From positions 1 to 64,000 of the forward strand of contig NC_006041.1 in the NCBI RefSeq assembly GCF_000002515.2: a stretch of DNA of 64,000 nt, read 5' to 3'. Shown here piece after piece: positions 18,779 to 28,956 of this stretch (its first letter is position 1; each line of letters begins with the position of its first letter). The notes below the pieces were generated by a model, which was not told where the DNA came from, made no database searches, and saw only the letters and a list, made by a program, of their open reading frames with translations. Made by a program: the position numbers and the translations under genes. Origin of the DNA: Kluyveromyces lactis (taxonomy: Eukaryota > Ascomycota > Saccharomycetes > Saccharomycetales > Saccharomycetaceae).

Positions 18779-19171
18779 TGCTGTTCCGCGACATTGTAGG
18801 AACATTTCTAAGACGTCAGTTATTGGCCGGTGCTAAATAAGAAGCTGAGCTGAGAGGAACTAGAGCATCAAGGCTACAGCACCATTATTTGAACATCAGA
18901 TGTAACAAGTCTATAAGTAGAAGGTTTCTTCATCCAATTTTCCCATCTGGATTTGACGACATACTAATTATTGTTCTACATTAACTTATATGTTAGATGT
19001 AAGAAACCAAGGAGAACACCGTAAGTAATTTACTTAATTAGTCGATCACCAATTTAACTATCCATTTATTCATTAACAACTACAAGTCAGAATGGCATCT
19101 ATTTACACCAATACTACTAACCCTCTAGGCCAAGTCCCTACTACCAAACATGATGAATATCCAGCCCAACA
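18779..19171 (+). mobile_element. Solo LTR, Ty1/copia-like, near-identical to the 8493 copy
   Basis: About 390 bp ending CCCAACA, with 'ctataagtag' at the TATA position (~18911) and a gag-start frame at 19092 (MASIYTNTTNPLGQ). Long stretches match the copy at 8493-8906 almost base for base, with a few short indels. The precise 5' base is uncertain and no target duplication is visible. Solo fossil with no internal sequence. Confidence 0.8.
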
Positions 19172-20629
19172 ATAGAACTAAGAAACTTACAGAACTGAAC
19201 TCAAAACGAACCCTGCGCATCATCTTGCTATGATGACAGTGTAAACCATTGCCTTCGGTCATACTCTCTCGGTTTGCAACATGATTTGCACAGTTTCCAC
19301 AAATGGTTTCTATTTATTTGTTATGGCCATGTTCTTAAACATTGTAGGCAATGCGAGAAAGACCCTGGGATCCTCTAAGTTGGTGAAGATTGGAAAATTT
19401 GATGTTGAAATGGTGGAAAAATTGTTATGGATACAGCTAGTAACATCCATTCTTAAATTGGGTGCAGTTTGAGCAGGAGAAGCGTCTGCAGGTATTTGAT
19501 TTAAGTATCATATATTTTTGAGTTGTAGCGGATATGACGAGAGTCGGTAATAAGATGCTGATCCTGCAGGGCTAGTAGTCTTTATGTTACTGCAAATTTT
19601 TCTAGTTTTCTTTTTTTCCTTTTTCTATTTTTTTTTTTCGTTAATAGTAAAGTAGAGTGGATGCTGGCCAACCTGCATGTGAACTTCGACTTCTTACGGA
19701 TACTTGAAAGAATAAGATATATTCCATTAAAATTAGTATTGAAAGAGTGTCTTGAGTAACGCTATAAAGAGAGGCGATCTCTCGTCATACTGATACCGAT
19801 CAATAATAATTTCAAATCAAAGTGAAATCGTTTTTGCTATCATTATTCCTTCCTTAATCAAATGCTAGATACTCAATAAAAGAAAGCGAAACTATGTACT
19901 TCCTTTATTCATGTGGAACTAAAGGGCAGCTTAACGTGACTTCGTTTGAAAGTGTTGCTGATGCATATATTTGTGGCATCCAATCCGCCCTCACGAACAC
20001 CTCTGCTTATTATGGTAACGCGGGGACATCTTGCACCAGCAGCAAGAAGACATTGATGTTTTATGTGTTAATGTCACTGCTGGTTTCGTCTTATTTTCAA
20101 CTTTAGGTTAATCTGGTCATTTTCCGTCGAAGAATTAAGCTATACAGACTGCTGTTTAACTAGACAGTCGTCATCCTTACGGTAAGGACTTTGTTGGAAA
20201 GAGTGTTAAATTTGATTTTTTACAGATGCCAAGCTGCCGTTGTGACTTGAATCTTACTGATAAAATGGTCTGACTGAACATTTTCAAGGTAAATGTTCTA
20301 TCGGATACGCTAAATGTGGTCTGGATGACTAATAATGTTGACGGTACGGATTTAGTTACTACTGTTAGTAAAATCAGGATACTGTTGAAAATGCCATTGT
20401 GACTTGAGAAATACCAGCAAGGTTGTGAATGATAATCATTATACAAGCGTCGAGTTATTGTGTATATTAAATTATATACGATATTTTCCGTCCACATGGT
20501 TTTTAGCTTCGTTGTCATAATGTTTCGAAAAAACATGGCTTAAAAATAAGGATATAAATTGTTCCCAAGAAAAGGTTAAGCTTTCAAAGTTAATTTTAGT
20601 TTCAGCTTCGAAATTTAAATACATAATAC

Positions 20630-20746
20630 TGTTGGACTGGATAATTATCAGATTGGCAATAGGAACTTTACCTGAAGAGTTAGTAGATGCCATTCTGACT
20701 TGTGGTTGTTAATGAAATAAATGGATAATGAAATTGGTGATCGACT
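20630..20746 (-). mobile_element. LTR 3' fragment in inverted orientation
   Basis: Reading on the - strand, the end of the same LTR family is present: '...cattaacaaccacaagtcagaatggcatct' region, a gag-start frame, and 'atccagtccaaca' closing at 20630. Only the 3' third of the LTR is present. It abuts a direct-orientation fragment, making an imperfect palindrome. Confidence 0.65.
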
Positions 20747-21266
20747 AGTTACGTAAACTACTTAGTCGAGGTTCATATACCGGTCACCAATTTCATTATC
20801 AACTGCAAGTCAAAAATGGCCTCCATTTACATCAATACTACTCTAGGCCAAGTCTCTACTGTTGTTCCATAGCAGTGTGCGGGCCTTTCTAAGCCGCCAC
20901 TTTATTGGAATAATACGGAAAGCAGGGCTGAAGCCGCTATAACTAAGATCAAGGCTACAACACCCAATAGTTGAACATCAAATCAAAAAGTATATAAGTA
21001 GACGGTTTCTTCATTCAATTTCCCATTCGAACTTGACAACCCATCTATTACTGTTCTACAATATTATATAGGTCAGATAGAAGAAACCAAGGAGAACATC
21101 TATAATAATATACTCTATAACTCGAACCCCACTTCCAACAATAAGTCAAAAATGTCTAATGTTAATGTTAATTCTACTAACCCTCTAGAACAAGTCCCTA
21201 GTGTCAGTTTCACTCAGTATCCAGTTCAACATCTACTACTTAACATGATGAATATCCAGTCCAACA
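20747..21266 (+). mobile_element. LTR 3' fragment interrupted by a nested LTR
   Basis: The direct fragment runs from ~20747 to 20859, is interrupted by a younger LTR (20860-21231), and resumes to its own CCAACA end at ~21266. The break point is a 5-bp target duplication, TCTAC, on both sides of the inserted LTR. The 5' part of this host LTR is missing. Confidence 0.75.
20860..21231 (+). mobile_element. Nested solo LTR with intact 5-bp target duplication
   Basis: A complete 372-bp LTR, TGTTGTTCC...TTCAACA, flanked by TCTAC on the left (20855-20859) and right (21232-21236). It has a TATA box (tatataag, from 20991) and a gag-start frame at 21152 (MSNVNVNSTNPLEQ). It inserted into an older LTR of the same family, so it is the youngest insertion whose timing can be ordered here. 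Solo: the internal region is gone. Confidence 0.88.
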
Positions 21267-22908
21267 ACAGGACTAGCAGTTACCGTTGTGCATTCTTCTG
21301 TAACGTTTCTTATCAGCAAACTGAAGCTTTAATACTCCCATTGATCTGACTGAATCTTCATTTCTTATTAAGTGTTTTACTATTTGTAACTTTTGTTTGT
21401 GGTCAAAGCTTTCGCGCAGGATCGATTCTCCCACTGTTTCTTTTTATCTTTCAATGAGGTTCCTGCAAGAAACAACTCACTCATTCCTTTTTATTTCTAT
21501 GAGTTTTCCGCACAGAACAATTCGCATTAAAGTTTAATACTTCAACCTAGAAGAATGCCTTGAGGAACTTCTTGAGACACTTTATTATCGCAGATCGTAG
21601 ACGAGAGTTCGTCTTACTTTGTACTGCCGGCACTTGTCATTCGAATGGCTTTTGAAAACAGTCGCACAAAGTAATTACTGTGGACATGTAGCGTACGAAC
21701 CATAATCAGGCGATAACGAAGTACCAATATTGTTGTGGCACTATTAGCCCTGCTGATCTTGGACACGTCTACATAATATTTCACAGGGCACGTGATTTGG
21801 AATAGCTGTCAACACTTTACCCACATGATGAATAATGGTTGCACCGTACTTAAGGCAACTAGGAAATAATGCTTCGGTTATAAATGCCTCAGCAGATACA
21901 AAATATTGAATATCCAAGTTGATATCTACAATACAGAGAACCTCAAGGATTGATAGATCCTGCTAAAATGAGAATAACGGTTGGTTAAGGAATGTTATTT
22001 CGCAGCGTTTTATAGCTAAATTTTTTCAATCGTTTCTCAACTTGTTGAACAGAAGGCTACGCCGAGAAGGAAGAACTACATTCTAGTCAAATCTGGTACT
22101 GCATTTTAAACTATTTTTGATGTTTCCTTATTTTTGTTCAATAATAATGACTTAAAGACCATCTGTAAAGCGTCACATGATCCTTTCATGAAAAGTTGAG
22201 TCTATTCATCCAAGAGAACTCTGATGTATAATCACTCGAATCTGAATTAAAATCCAGACGAGCTTCATTGGCTAATTCTGAGTCAATCAGTAATACAATG
22301 TAATATAATTAAAGAGATTAACTGCAGAGATCCAAATAATTACGTGAGGTGGGCATACCTAAGCACAGAAAGGATCAGCAGGCAGTATTAAAAATGAGTC
22401 TGTTATACCTAAGCAGCAAATATAATAGACGTAGTTTAGGTTAAACTAAAAGACAGAGAAGACAGAGAAGACACCGATGAACATAGCTCAAACGGAAGGA
22501 AGATTGTGTGAGCTGAAAGTTTATACAATTTGGACTCTCTCATTCAATTCTTGTTGATTTTCTCCTACTTCACATTAATATGTCTCGAGGCAACAAATAT
22601 GTTCAAGAGCAGGATAATTAAAAAAAGAAACGAGATAGTGGCATTTGTTCCATCAGTTGGCAGAAAGCTTTTGAACATATCTATTGCAGCCAAGTGATCT
22701 TTGACTAATATACACTTACCGCAGCTACAGACCACATTACAGTGAGCCTTGTAATTCCTGAAGAGTTCAATATACTACGTCAGTGATAAGAGAGAGAGCC
22801 TTGAATTAAACGTCGTATCATCATATGGTAGTCTTACACTAGTACATATCTTCATGCGTACCTATATTTTTATAAATAAATTTTTTTAGCTTGGCTCCAC
22901 ACTTAGTC

Positions 22909-22917
22909 CCACAGTTT
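22909..22917 (-). promoter_or_regulatory. Met31/Met32-type site upstream of OPT1
   Basis: The + strand reads CCACAGTTT, the reverse complement of AAACTGTGG, the core bound by yeast Met31/Met32. It lies ~340 bp upstream of the OPT1 start. Yeast OPT1/HGT1 is induced by sulfur limitation, so the site is a plausible sulfur-regulon element. A 9-bp match can occur by chance. Confidence 0.45.
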
Positions 22918-23255
22918 TCATATTGATTTCAAAGACAAGGGGCGAACTTAGTATCTGAGACATAAAGGCACAGACAGCTTGTAGATCCGTATCTAAGAAA
23001 TGTCCACACGAGTGTGTTGATGGAATAATTTGCAAACAAATGTGATATTTTATCAGCCGCGACCATGAGAGATGACACCATCTATTCTTTAGAGATAAAT
23101 ACTTGTGCGAAAGTATATATAGCAATAGATCTAACTACAATGCAAATAGCTTAGTTATTGTCATCCTGTTCATTCCGCATTCAGAGAGATCATCCAATAA
23201 TTAACAACAATAAAGCTGAAAAATCACAGATTGACACTGTTGTTTTCAATTTTTT

Positions 23256-25637
23256 ATGAGTGTGATCTATAGAGGCACCCACTCGGAAGAGTCCGATGGC
23301 AGGGCATCCGACTCATCGTCACTTTCTCAAATTCAACTACAGATTACTGTTAAAAATGAAAACACGATCTCCTTGGAGAAGGACATCAAGGAAGAGGAAC
23401 TGGTTAATGAAAGCGAATTTCATGATAGTGAATCTATTGATGAGGATGATGGTCTTGTATGGAAAGGTGATCCTACATATTTACCCAATTCCCCATATCC
23501 GGATGTGAGATTTGCTGTTTCCATTGAGGATGATCCCACAATTCGCCTTAATCATTGGAGAACATGGTTTTTGACGACTATCTTCGTGGTAGTATTTGCT
23601 GGGGTAAATCAATTTTTTTCGTTAAGGTATCCTTCGCTCAGTATAGATTTTATTGTCGCACAAGTTATTTGTTATCCAATTGGAAAAGTCTTGGCGAAAT
23701 TACCAGACTGGAAATGTCGGAGAGTGCCATTTTTTGATTTAAATCCTGGTCCGTTTACCAAAAAGGAACATGCTGTTGTTACTATTGCAGTGGCTTTGAC
23801 ATCATCAACTGCATACGCAATGTATATTTTGAATGCACAAGGAAGTTTTTACAACATGAAACTTAACGTTGGATATCAATTTCTGTTAGTATGGACATCA
23901 CAGATGATCGGCTATGGTGCAGCTGGGCTAACGAGAAGATGGGTCGTCAATCCTGCGAGTGCTATTTGGCCTCAAACATTAATCTCTGTATCACTTTTTG
24001 ATTCACTTCACTCTAGAAAAATTGAAAGAGCAGTTGTTAATGGATGGAGTATGCCCCGGTATAAGTTTTTTGTGATTGTATTCATTGCTTCATTTGTTTG
24101 GTACTGGGTACCTGGGTTCTTGTTTACTGGGCTTTCTTATTTCAACGTTATTCTATGGGGACCAAAGACAAGGGATAATTTTGTGGCTAATACAATCTTT
24201 GGTGTTGAAAGTGGGCTAGGAGCTTTCCCTATATCTTTTGATTATACACAAATTTCACAAGCGATGTCTGGTTCTGTGTTTGCTACTCCATTTTATGTTT
24301 CCGCAAATACTTATGCGTCAGTCTTACTTTTCTTTGTTATTATTCTTCCGTGTCTCTATTTCTCAAATACTTGGTATGCGAAATATATGCCTGTCATTTC
24401 TGGTTCCACATACGATAACACCCAAAGTAAGTATAATGTGACAAAGATTTTGAACGAAGATTACTCTATCAACCTGGAAAAATACAAAAATTACTCGCCG
24501 ATATTTGTTCCATTTTCGTATCTCTTATCTTATGCGTTAAATTTTGCAGCCGTTATCGCGGTATTCGTTCACTGCATATTGTATCATGGCAAAGACATTC
24601 TTGCAAAATTAAAAGATCGTAGGAATGGTGGGACTGATATTCATGCCAGAATATATTCCAAAAACTACGCAGATTGCCCTGATTGGTGGTATCTTGTTTT
24701 GCAAGTCGTTATGATCGGGTTAGGTTTTGTAACGGTCTGTGCATTTGATTCTAAATTTCCTGCCTGGGCTTTTGTTATTGCGATACTAATCTCACTTGTC
24801 AATTTTATTCCCCAGGGAATCTTGGAAGCTATGACAAACCAACATGTTGGACTTAACATTATTACTGAACTAATTTGCGGTTATATGCTTCCTTTACGGC
24901 CAATGGCTAATTTGCTATTCAAATTGTATGGATTTATTGTGATGAGGCAAGGCCTGAATTTGAGTAGAGACCTCAAGTTAGCCATGTATATGAAGGTCCC
25001 GCCACGCCTTATTTTTTTTATTCAAATCTATGCCACTATTCTTTCTGGGATGGTAAATGTCGGGGTTCAGGAATGGATGACGCATAACATCGAGGGGATA
25101 TGTTCTACAGATCAATCAAACGGGTTTACTTGTGCCAATGGCCGTACTGTATTTAATGCATCAATCATCTGGTCTTTGCCAAAATATCTGTTCTCACCCG
25201 GTCGTATTTATAATCCATTGATGTGGTTTTTTTTGATTGGTCTAGTGGTCCCACTGATTGTATACGCCATTCAACGGAAGTTCCCCAAAATTCAATTTGC
25301 TAAATATATTCACACCCCTGTATTCTTCACAGGACCAGGAAATATCCCACCAAGTACGCCTTACAACTACTCGTTGTTTTTTTCAGCGTCTTTTTGTTTA
25401 CATATTATAAGAAAGCGCTGGGGACCTTGGTTTAAGAAATACAATTATGTTATGGGGGCGGCAGTTGAGTCAGGCGTTGCGATTGCAGTTGTCATTATTT
25501 TCCTATGTGTTCAGTTCCCTGGTGCGGAACTCAATTGGTGGGGAAATAATGTTTGGAAGAATACCTATGACCATAACTACAAAAAGTTTTACACCCTCGA
25601 GGAAGGTCAGACTTTTGGACATACTAAATGGTGGTGA
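23256..25637 (+). CDS. OPT1: High-affinity glutathione/oligopeptide transporter Opt1 (Hgt1)
   Basis: This 793-aa oligopeptide transporter (OPT family, peptide clade) takes up glutathione and tetra/pentapeptides with protons at the plasma membrane. An acidic ~90-residue cytosolic N-terminus precedes ~12-16 membrane segments. The OPT motif is present as NPGPFTKKEH. Other conserved parts: QMIGYGAAG, TNQHVGLNIITELICGYMLP, FKLYGFIVMRQG and the C-terminal NWWGNNVWKNTYD...FGHTKWW, which I recognise as very close to S. cerevisiae Opt1 (799 aa). Residues reported as important in Hgt1 (the QxxGY group, and F/Q in the region before NLSRDLKL) appear kept. A second OPT gene lies 3.3 kb downstream on the same strand. 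Confidence 0.95.
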   Translation: MSVIYRGTHSEESDGRASDSSSLSQIQLQITVKNENTISLEKDIKEEELVNESEFHDSESIDEDDGLVWKGDPTYLPNSPYPDVRFAVSIEDDPTIRLNHWRTWFLTTIFVVVFAGVNQFFSLRYPSLSIDFIVAQVICYPIGKVLAKLPDWKCRRVPFFDLNPGPFTKKEHAVVTIAVALTSSTAYAMYILNAQGSFYNMKLNVGYQFLLVWTSQMIGYGAAGLTRRWVVNPASAIWPQTLISVSLFDSLHSRKIERAVVNGWSMPRYKFFVIVFIASFVWYWVPGFLFTGLSYFNVILWGPKTRDNFVANTIFGVESGLGAFPISFDYTQISQAMSGSVFATPFYVSANTYASVLLFFVIILPCLYFSNTWYAKYMPVISGSTYDNTQSKYNVTKILNEDYSINLEKYKNYSPIFVPFSYLLSYALNFAAVIAVFVHCILYHGKDILAKLKDRRNGGTDIHARIYSKNYADCPDWWYLVLQVVMIGLGFVTVCAFDSKFPAWAFVIAILISLVNFIPQGILEAMTNQHVGLNIITELICGYMLPLRPMANLLFKLYGFIVMRQGLNLSRDLKLAMYMKVPPRLIFFIQIYATILSGMVNVGVQEWMTHNIEGICSTDQSNGFTCANGRTVFNASIIWSLPKYLFSPGRIYNPLMWFFLIGLVVPLIVYAIQRKFPKIQFAKYIHTPVFFTGPGNIPPSTPYNYSLFFSASFCLHIIRKRWGPWFKKYNYVMGAAVESGVAIAVVIIFLCVQFPGAELNWWGNNVWKNTYDHNYKKFYTLEEGQTFGHTKWW

Positions 25638-28600
25638 AACTTCGAATAGATTATATCAGCATTCACAGATTCATCACAGCTCCCAATTCAGGTGTTTTGT
25701 TACAACAGCACTCGAAGCAACTTTGCCCAATGCTGGCGGTGATTGTTCGAAGAATAGCGAAATCATTGAGAATTCCTTGGGGAGCTAAATACTAAAAAAC
25801 GGAAGTTAGGATTCCTTAGAAGGCAGGTTCCTTTTTGTTTTCTTATTTTTCTTCACGCATTAGTCATTGTGTTCCGTCATTATACGGAGAAACTTAATAT
25901 ACTTTAGTAAATGACCTGATATCGCAGAAATCTGTTTTTATCCCCCTTATGGTGTCAACTTTTGTAATTGAAGCAAAAATATAGTTAATTTGGATCATTA
26001 ATTTCGACATTCTTGCTTTTTAACACACAATAAACTAAAATACTACAAATTCTAAGTTGTAGTTGGTTCTGCCATCTGTCTATTATACAGTTTTGTTACG
26101 TTTTCTTAAAATGTTGACATTCGAAAATCAATAGTTGGCTAACCCGATCTTTAAAAGGTATCCCATAATTGGCAGTGCAGCAGGCAATGATGAAGGAAAG
26201 TCCTGTATCATTCCTCACTATCTTACTCCTGCGTTGGAAAAAAAAAACGTATGTTGAAGATTCCCTTGTTCTTGATCCAGCACACTATAAATTCCACATT
26301 GTAATACCTCTAGGTTGAAACTTGTTATGATCTTGCCGAAAGCACCGCTGCATGTCTTAGAGCTGAAAAGAGAGAACAATGCTCCATTCAAAAACTTATA
26401 TGAAGTGGCATTGCATCTGAGCCGTCATTGATACTGCCTAAGTTGAATAAGGAACGGTTACTTTGTCAGTCCAGATGGAGCAATAGGTAATAGCTGTGTT
26501 GGATAATGTAGTCTATGACGTGCAGAAAGTTTTCACGCTTGGAATACCATCTGATCCGATTTCGGCTACTGTTTTCGTATCAATATCCTCAGTGACAACG
26601 TCAGTGCATCCGGGAGTTGTAGTGGTAACAGTTTGAACATTTGCTGTCTCGACATGGTCTTTTCTGTTAAAGCGCTGTCATAGCCAGTTCTCGTACCAAT
26701 TCAGTTAAGTATGTCATTATACGCACTCTAAAATCACAGCATATTGCTTATTGTTAAAATAATAGGCAGTAAGTCGGTTGTAGATCACAAATGTTAAACT
26801 ATGACTTCGGTTTTTGTGATAAGTTTATCTCAGCTCAGTATACCAACGATGAAAAGTAACTCTCGGGTCCCTGATGAATACAGCTTCCGAAGTGGAAGAA
26901 AGAAAAACAATATTCAAAATGACTTGCGAAATTTCATGAATCCACTGAGATATAGCAAACAACTTTGAACTGTGAAAAGATTATCTGCAAATTTTCTTGC
27001 GTGTTCACCTGGACAACCAATGTGAAGGAAAAATGAACAGTTACATTTGCTACGAGTCAAATTACAATGTGAAAATATTGGAGGACTCCCAGACCAATGT
27101 TGCGCTTTGATTAGATCAAAGATTCTCTAATCCTCTATCGCGTATCATGTATATCATAATGAGGTTTTCGTGGATAAGTTATTCTCAAAGATGCTCAGGC
27201 TTTTCCATAAACTCAATCGGCTACATAGTATTTTCGCTGAAAAAACCTGAACAGCGAACAAAAGAAAAAGTGTCAAATTAGACAACAATCAGTAACTTGT
27301 ATCTGAAGGACTACGGGATATTATAGATAATTTCAGAAATACACATTTGAAAAGCAGTCACAATTTTAACTGGTTTTTCTAGGGGTAGACACATTTATTC
27401 ATTGTTCAGTCGGTTTTTAGAAGATTTCACTGGCAGTTGTTCTTGGCCAGAATAAAAATGTGACCTAAGGGAAAAAAGCAGGCAGTTAGTCCCGTAAAAA
27501 GCCAAAAAAAAAAAAAAATGAACACTTCTCGAGTTGAGAAGTAAATTTTGCAGCTACATGTTTCAAAGATAACGATATGCCATATTGTGGGTATCTTGAT
27601 CTTACCATTGAATCTCGTAATAGCTACTGTCGGTGTTTTGTGACCATCATGAATGAATGCACTTTTCTAGGTTTTCTTATCAACGTTGACAGCTTTTTTG
27701 TGTCAACTGTAAACACTCTTCAAAAGCATACAATTCACGCCCATTCTATTTATTTTTTTTTGTAATAATTTTCCTGGTTTTTCCCTTTCTACGGTAATTG
27801 CCCCTCCTTGTTGCCTAATTTTCCAATGAAATGCGGCCGAAAACATTATCTAATTATCATGCCTTGTTCTTTAATTGTTAACTTCCGCTACCTTGGTAAC
27901 TATGATTTTAACGTTTTATAGTTCACAAAAAATCTTCATTAGTATTATTAGTTTCAGACAAAGAGTTTTGAAGCGTAGCATCTATTTTTCGCAACGTTTT
28001 GTTCGGGTTTAGCTTGAATGTGATAAAATATTGCATTATTATTTTCTCGCGTGTTTTTTGAGGAAAAAGTACTGTTTCTGAATCGGGAGTTTGTTCTTAT
28101 CCATTCGAGTCTCGACAATATCTAACCGATGATTTGGTTGCGTTTATGCCTTTATCATTATTTAAAACCTTCTGCAACAGCATTCTAGTATATTTCCAAA
28201 GAAAAACGGAAAAAGAAAAAAAAGATGAAATTCCATGGTGAGTTCGAGACACTTCAGGAACAAGAAGTTAATTTGCAGAAGCTTTAAGCATTTCTATCTC
28301 GCCACACCAGAAATGAAAATGGACTAAAAAGCTAGCATTGAAAAGGTCGGATACTTTATTCATCAATGTTATCATTGGTTTAGAGAAAAGGTTGTTTTTT
28401 TTGGGGTATGATAAGACAAAGTTTGCATCCTACTTCAGTTTAGTCTAGCTGTTGGTGCGTGCCGTTCTATGATTTTGGCACATTGAAGGGATGCTGTCAA
28501 AAATGCTGTCATTTTTTTTTGTCACATAATTTGTTACATCTTCTTTTGTTGCTCGAAAGGCTGGTCGATTGATTGGTCGTAAAGTTTCACGGAGGTGCAT

Positions 28601-28956
28601 AGGAGAGTAACAAAAAGGCAAAAAACTTTATCATTGATTTTTTGACACCTTTTCCTTCGAGATATCTGAGCAAACGATGTCGAATCATTGACCTGTCATA
28701 TCTTTATCAAACAGCAACAAAGGAAAGAACCTTAGGTAAATGGCTGCTGATTGGAGAGCTGTGTGTTTAGGAATTCTGTTTGAATATAAAAAGGGAGTAA
28801 TATGCAATCTTTCCTTTGGTTGGAACACCTACCCCAATAGAAATGCATACGCCTTTCCCTCCTCTGTACGGCAGCTTCCTGCAATCTTTAACATTCTATT
28901 TTGTCATTGGGTCATTTACTCGAGTAAGCCATAAGGTTCGGTCGCTGTAGTTCATC
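25638..28956. other. Long gap between the two OPT genes
   Basis: 3.3 kb with no intact gene. An adhesin relic lies at ~26440-26670 on the - strand. A poly-A run (27503-27518) is followed by a perfect 7-bp-arm dyad, ACTTCTC-GAGTT-GAGAAGT (27524-27542). Between ~28000 and 28720 there are several TTATCA/GATAAG motifs (for example near 28410), the sequence bound by GATA nitrogen regulators, consistent with nitrogen control of the OPT gene downstream. The 64-aa frame at 28740 lies in the leader of that gene and is not called. Confidence 0.5.
26440..26670 (-). pseudogene. Relic of a flocculin/adhesin-like cell-wall gene
   Basis: Reading on the - strand, one frame gives VQTVTTTTPGCTDVVTED, then DTKTVAEIGSDGIPSVKTF, a stop (TAG near 26518), and in the same frame TAITYCSIWTDKVTVPYST and another stop. 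Thr/Ser-rich strings with a 'TYC-WT-TVPYST' pattern are typical of Flo-type repeat or stalk regions of fungal adhesins. No N-terminal domain, signal peptide or GPI tail is recognisable nearby, so this is a small leftover of a host cell-wall gene. Confidence 0.5.

Larger units (their letters stand above)
18609..23255. other. LTR-rich decayed region between the sulfatase and OPT1
   Basis: About 4.6 kb without an intact gene. It holds the LTR at 18779-19171, an inverted LTR-fragment pair (20630-20866), and a nested LTR (20860-21231). A 70-aa frame at 19894-20106 ends in a hydrophobic stretch after Gly/Thr/Ser-rich sequence, like the tail of a GPI-anchored protein, but is only a fragment. From ~21270 to ~22860 I see only AT-rich sequence. 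The OPT1 promoter, with a Met31/32-type site, occupies the last ~350 bp. Confidence 0.5.

Noticed and set aside
20177-20536. 119-codon frame on the - strand
   Set aside because: Composition and lack of any motif suggest a chance frame next to LTR fragments.
28740-28934. 64-codon frame just before the second OPT gene
   Set aside because: Falls in the likely leader of that gene and has no features.
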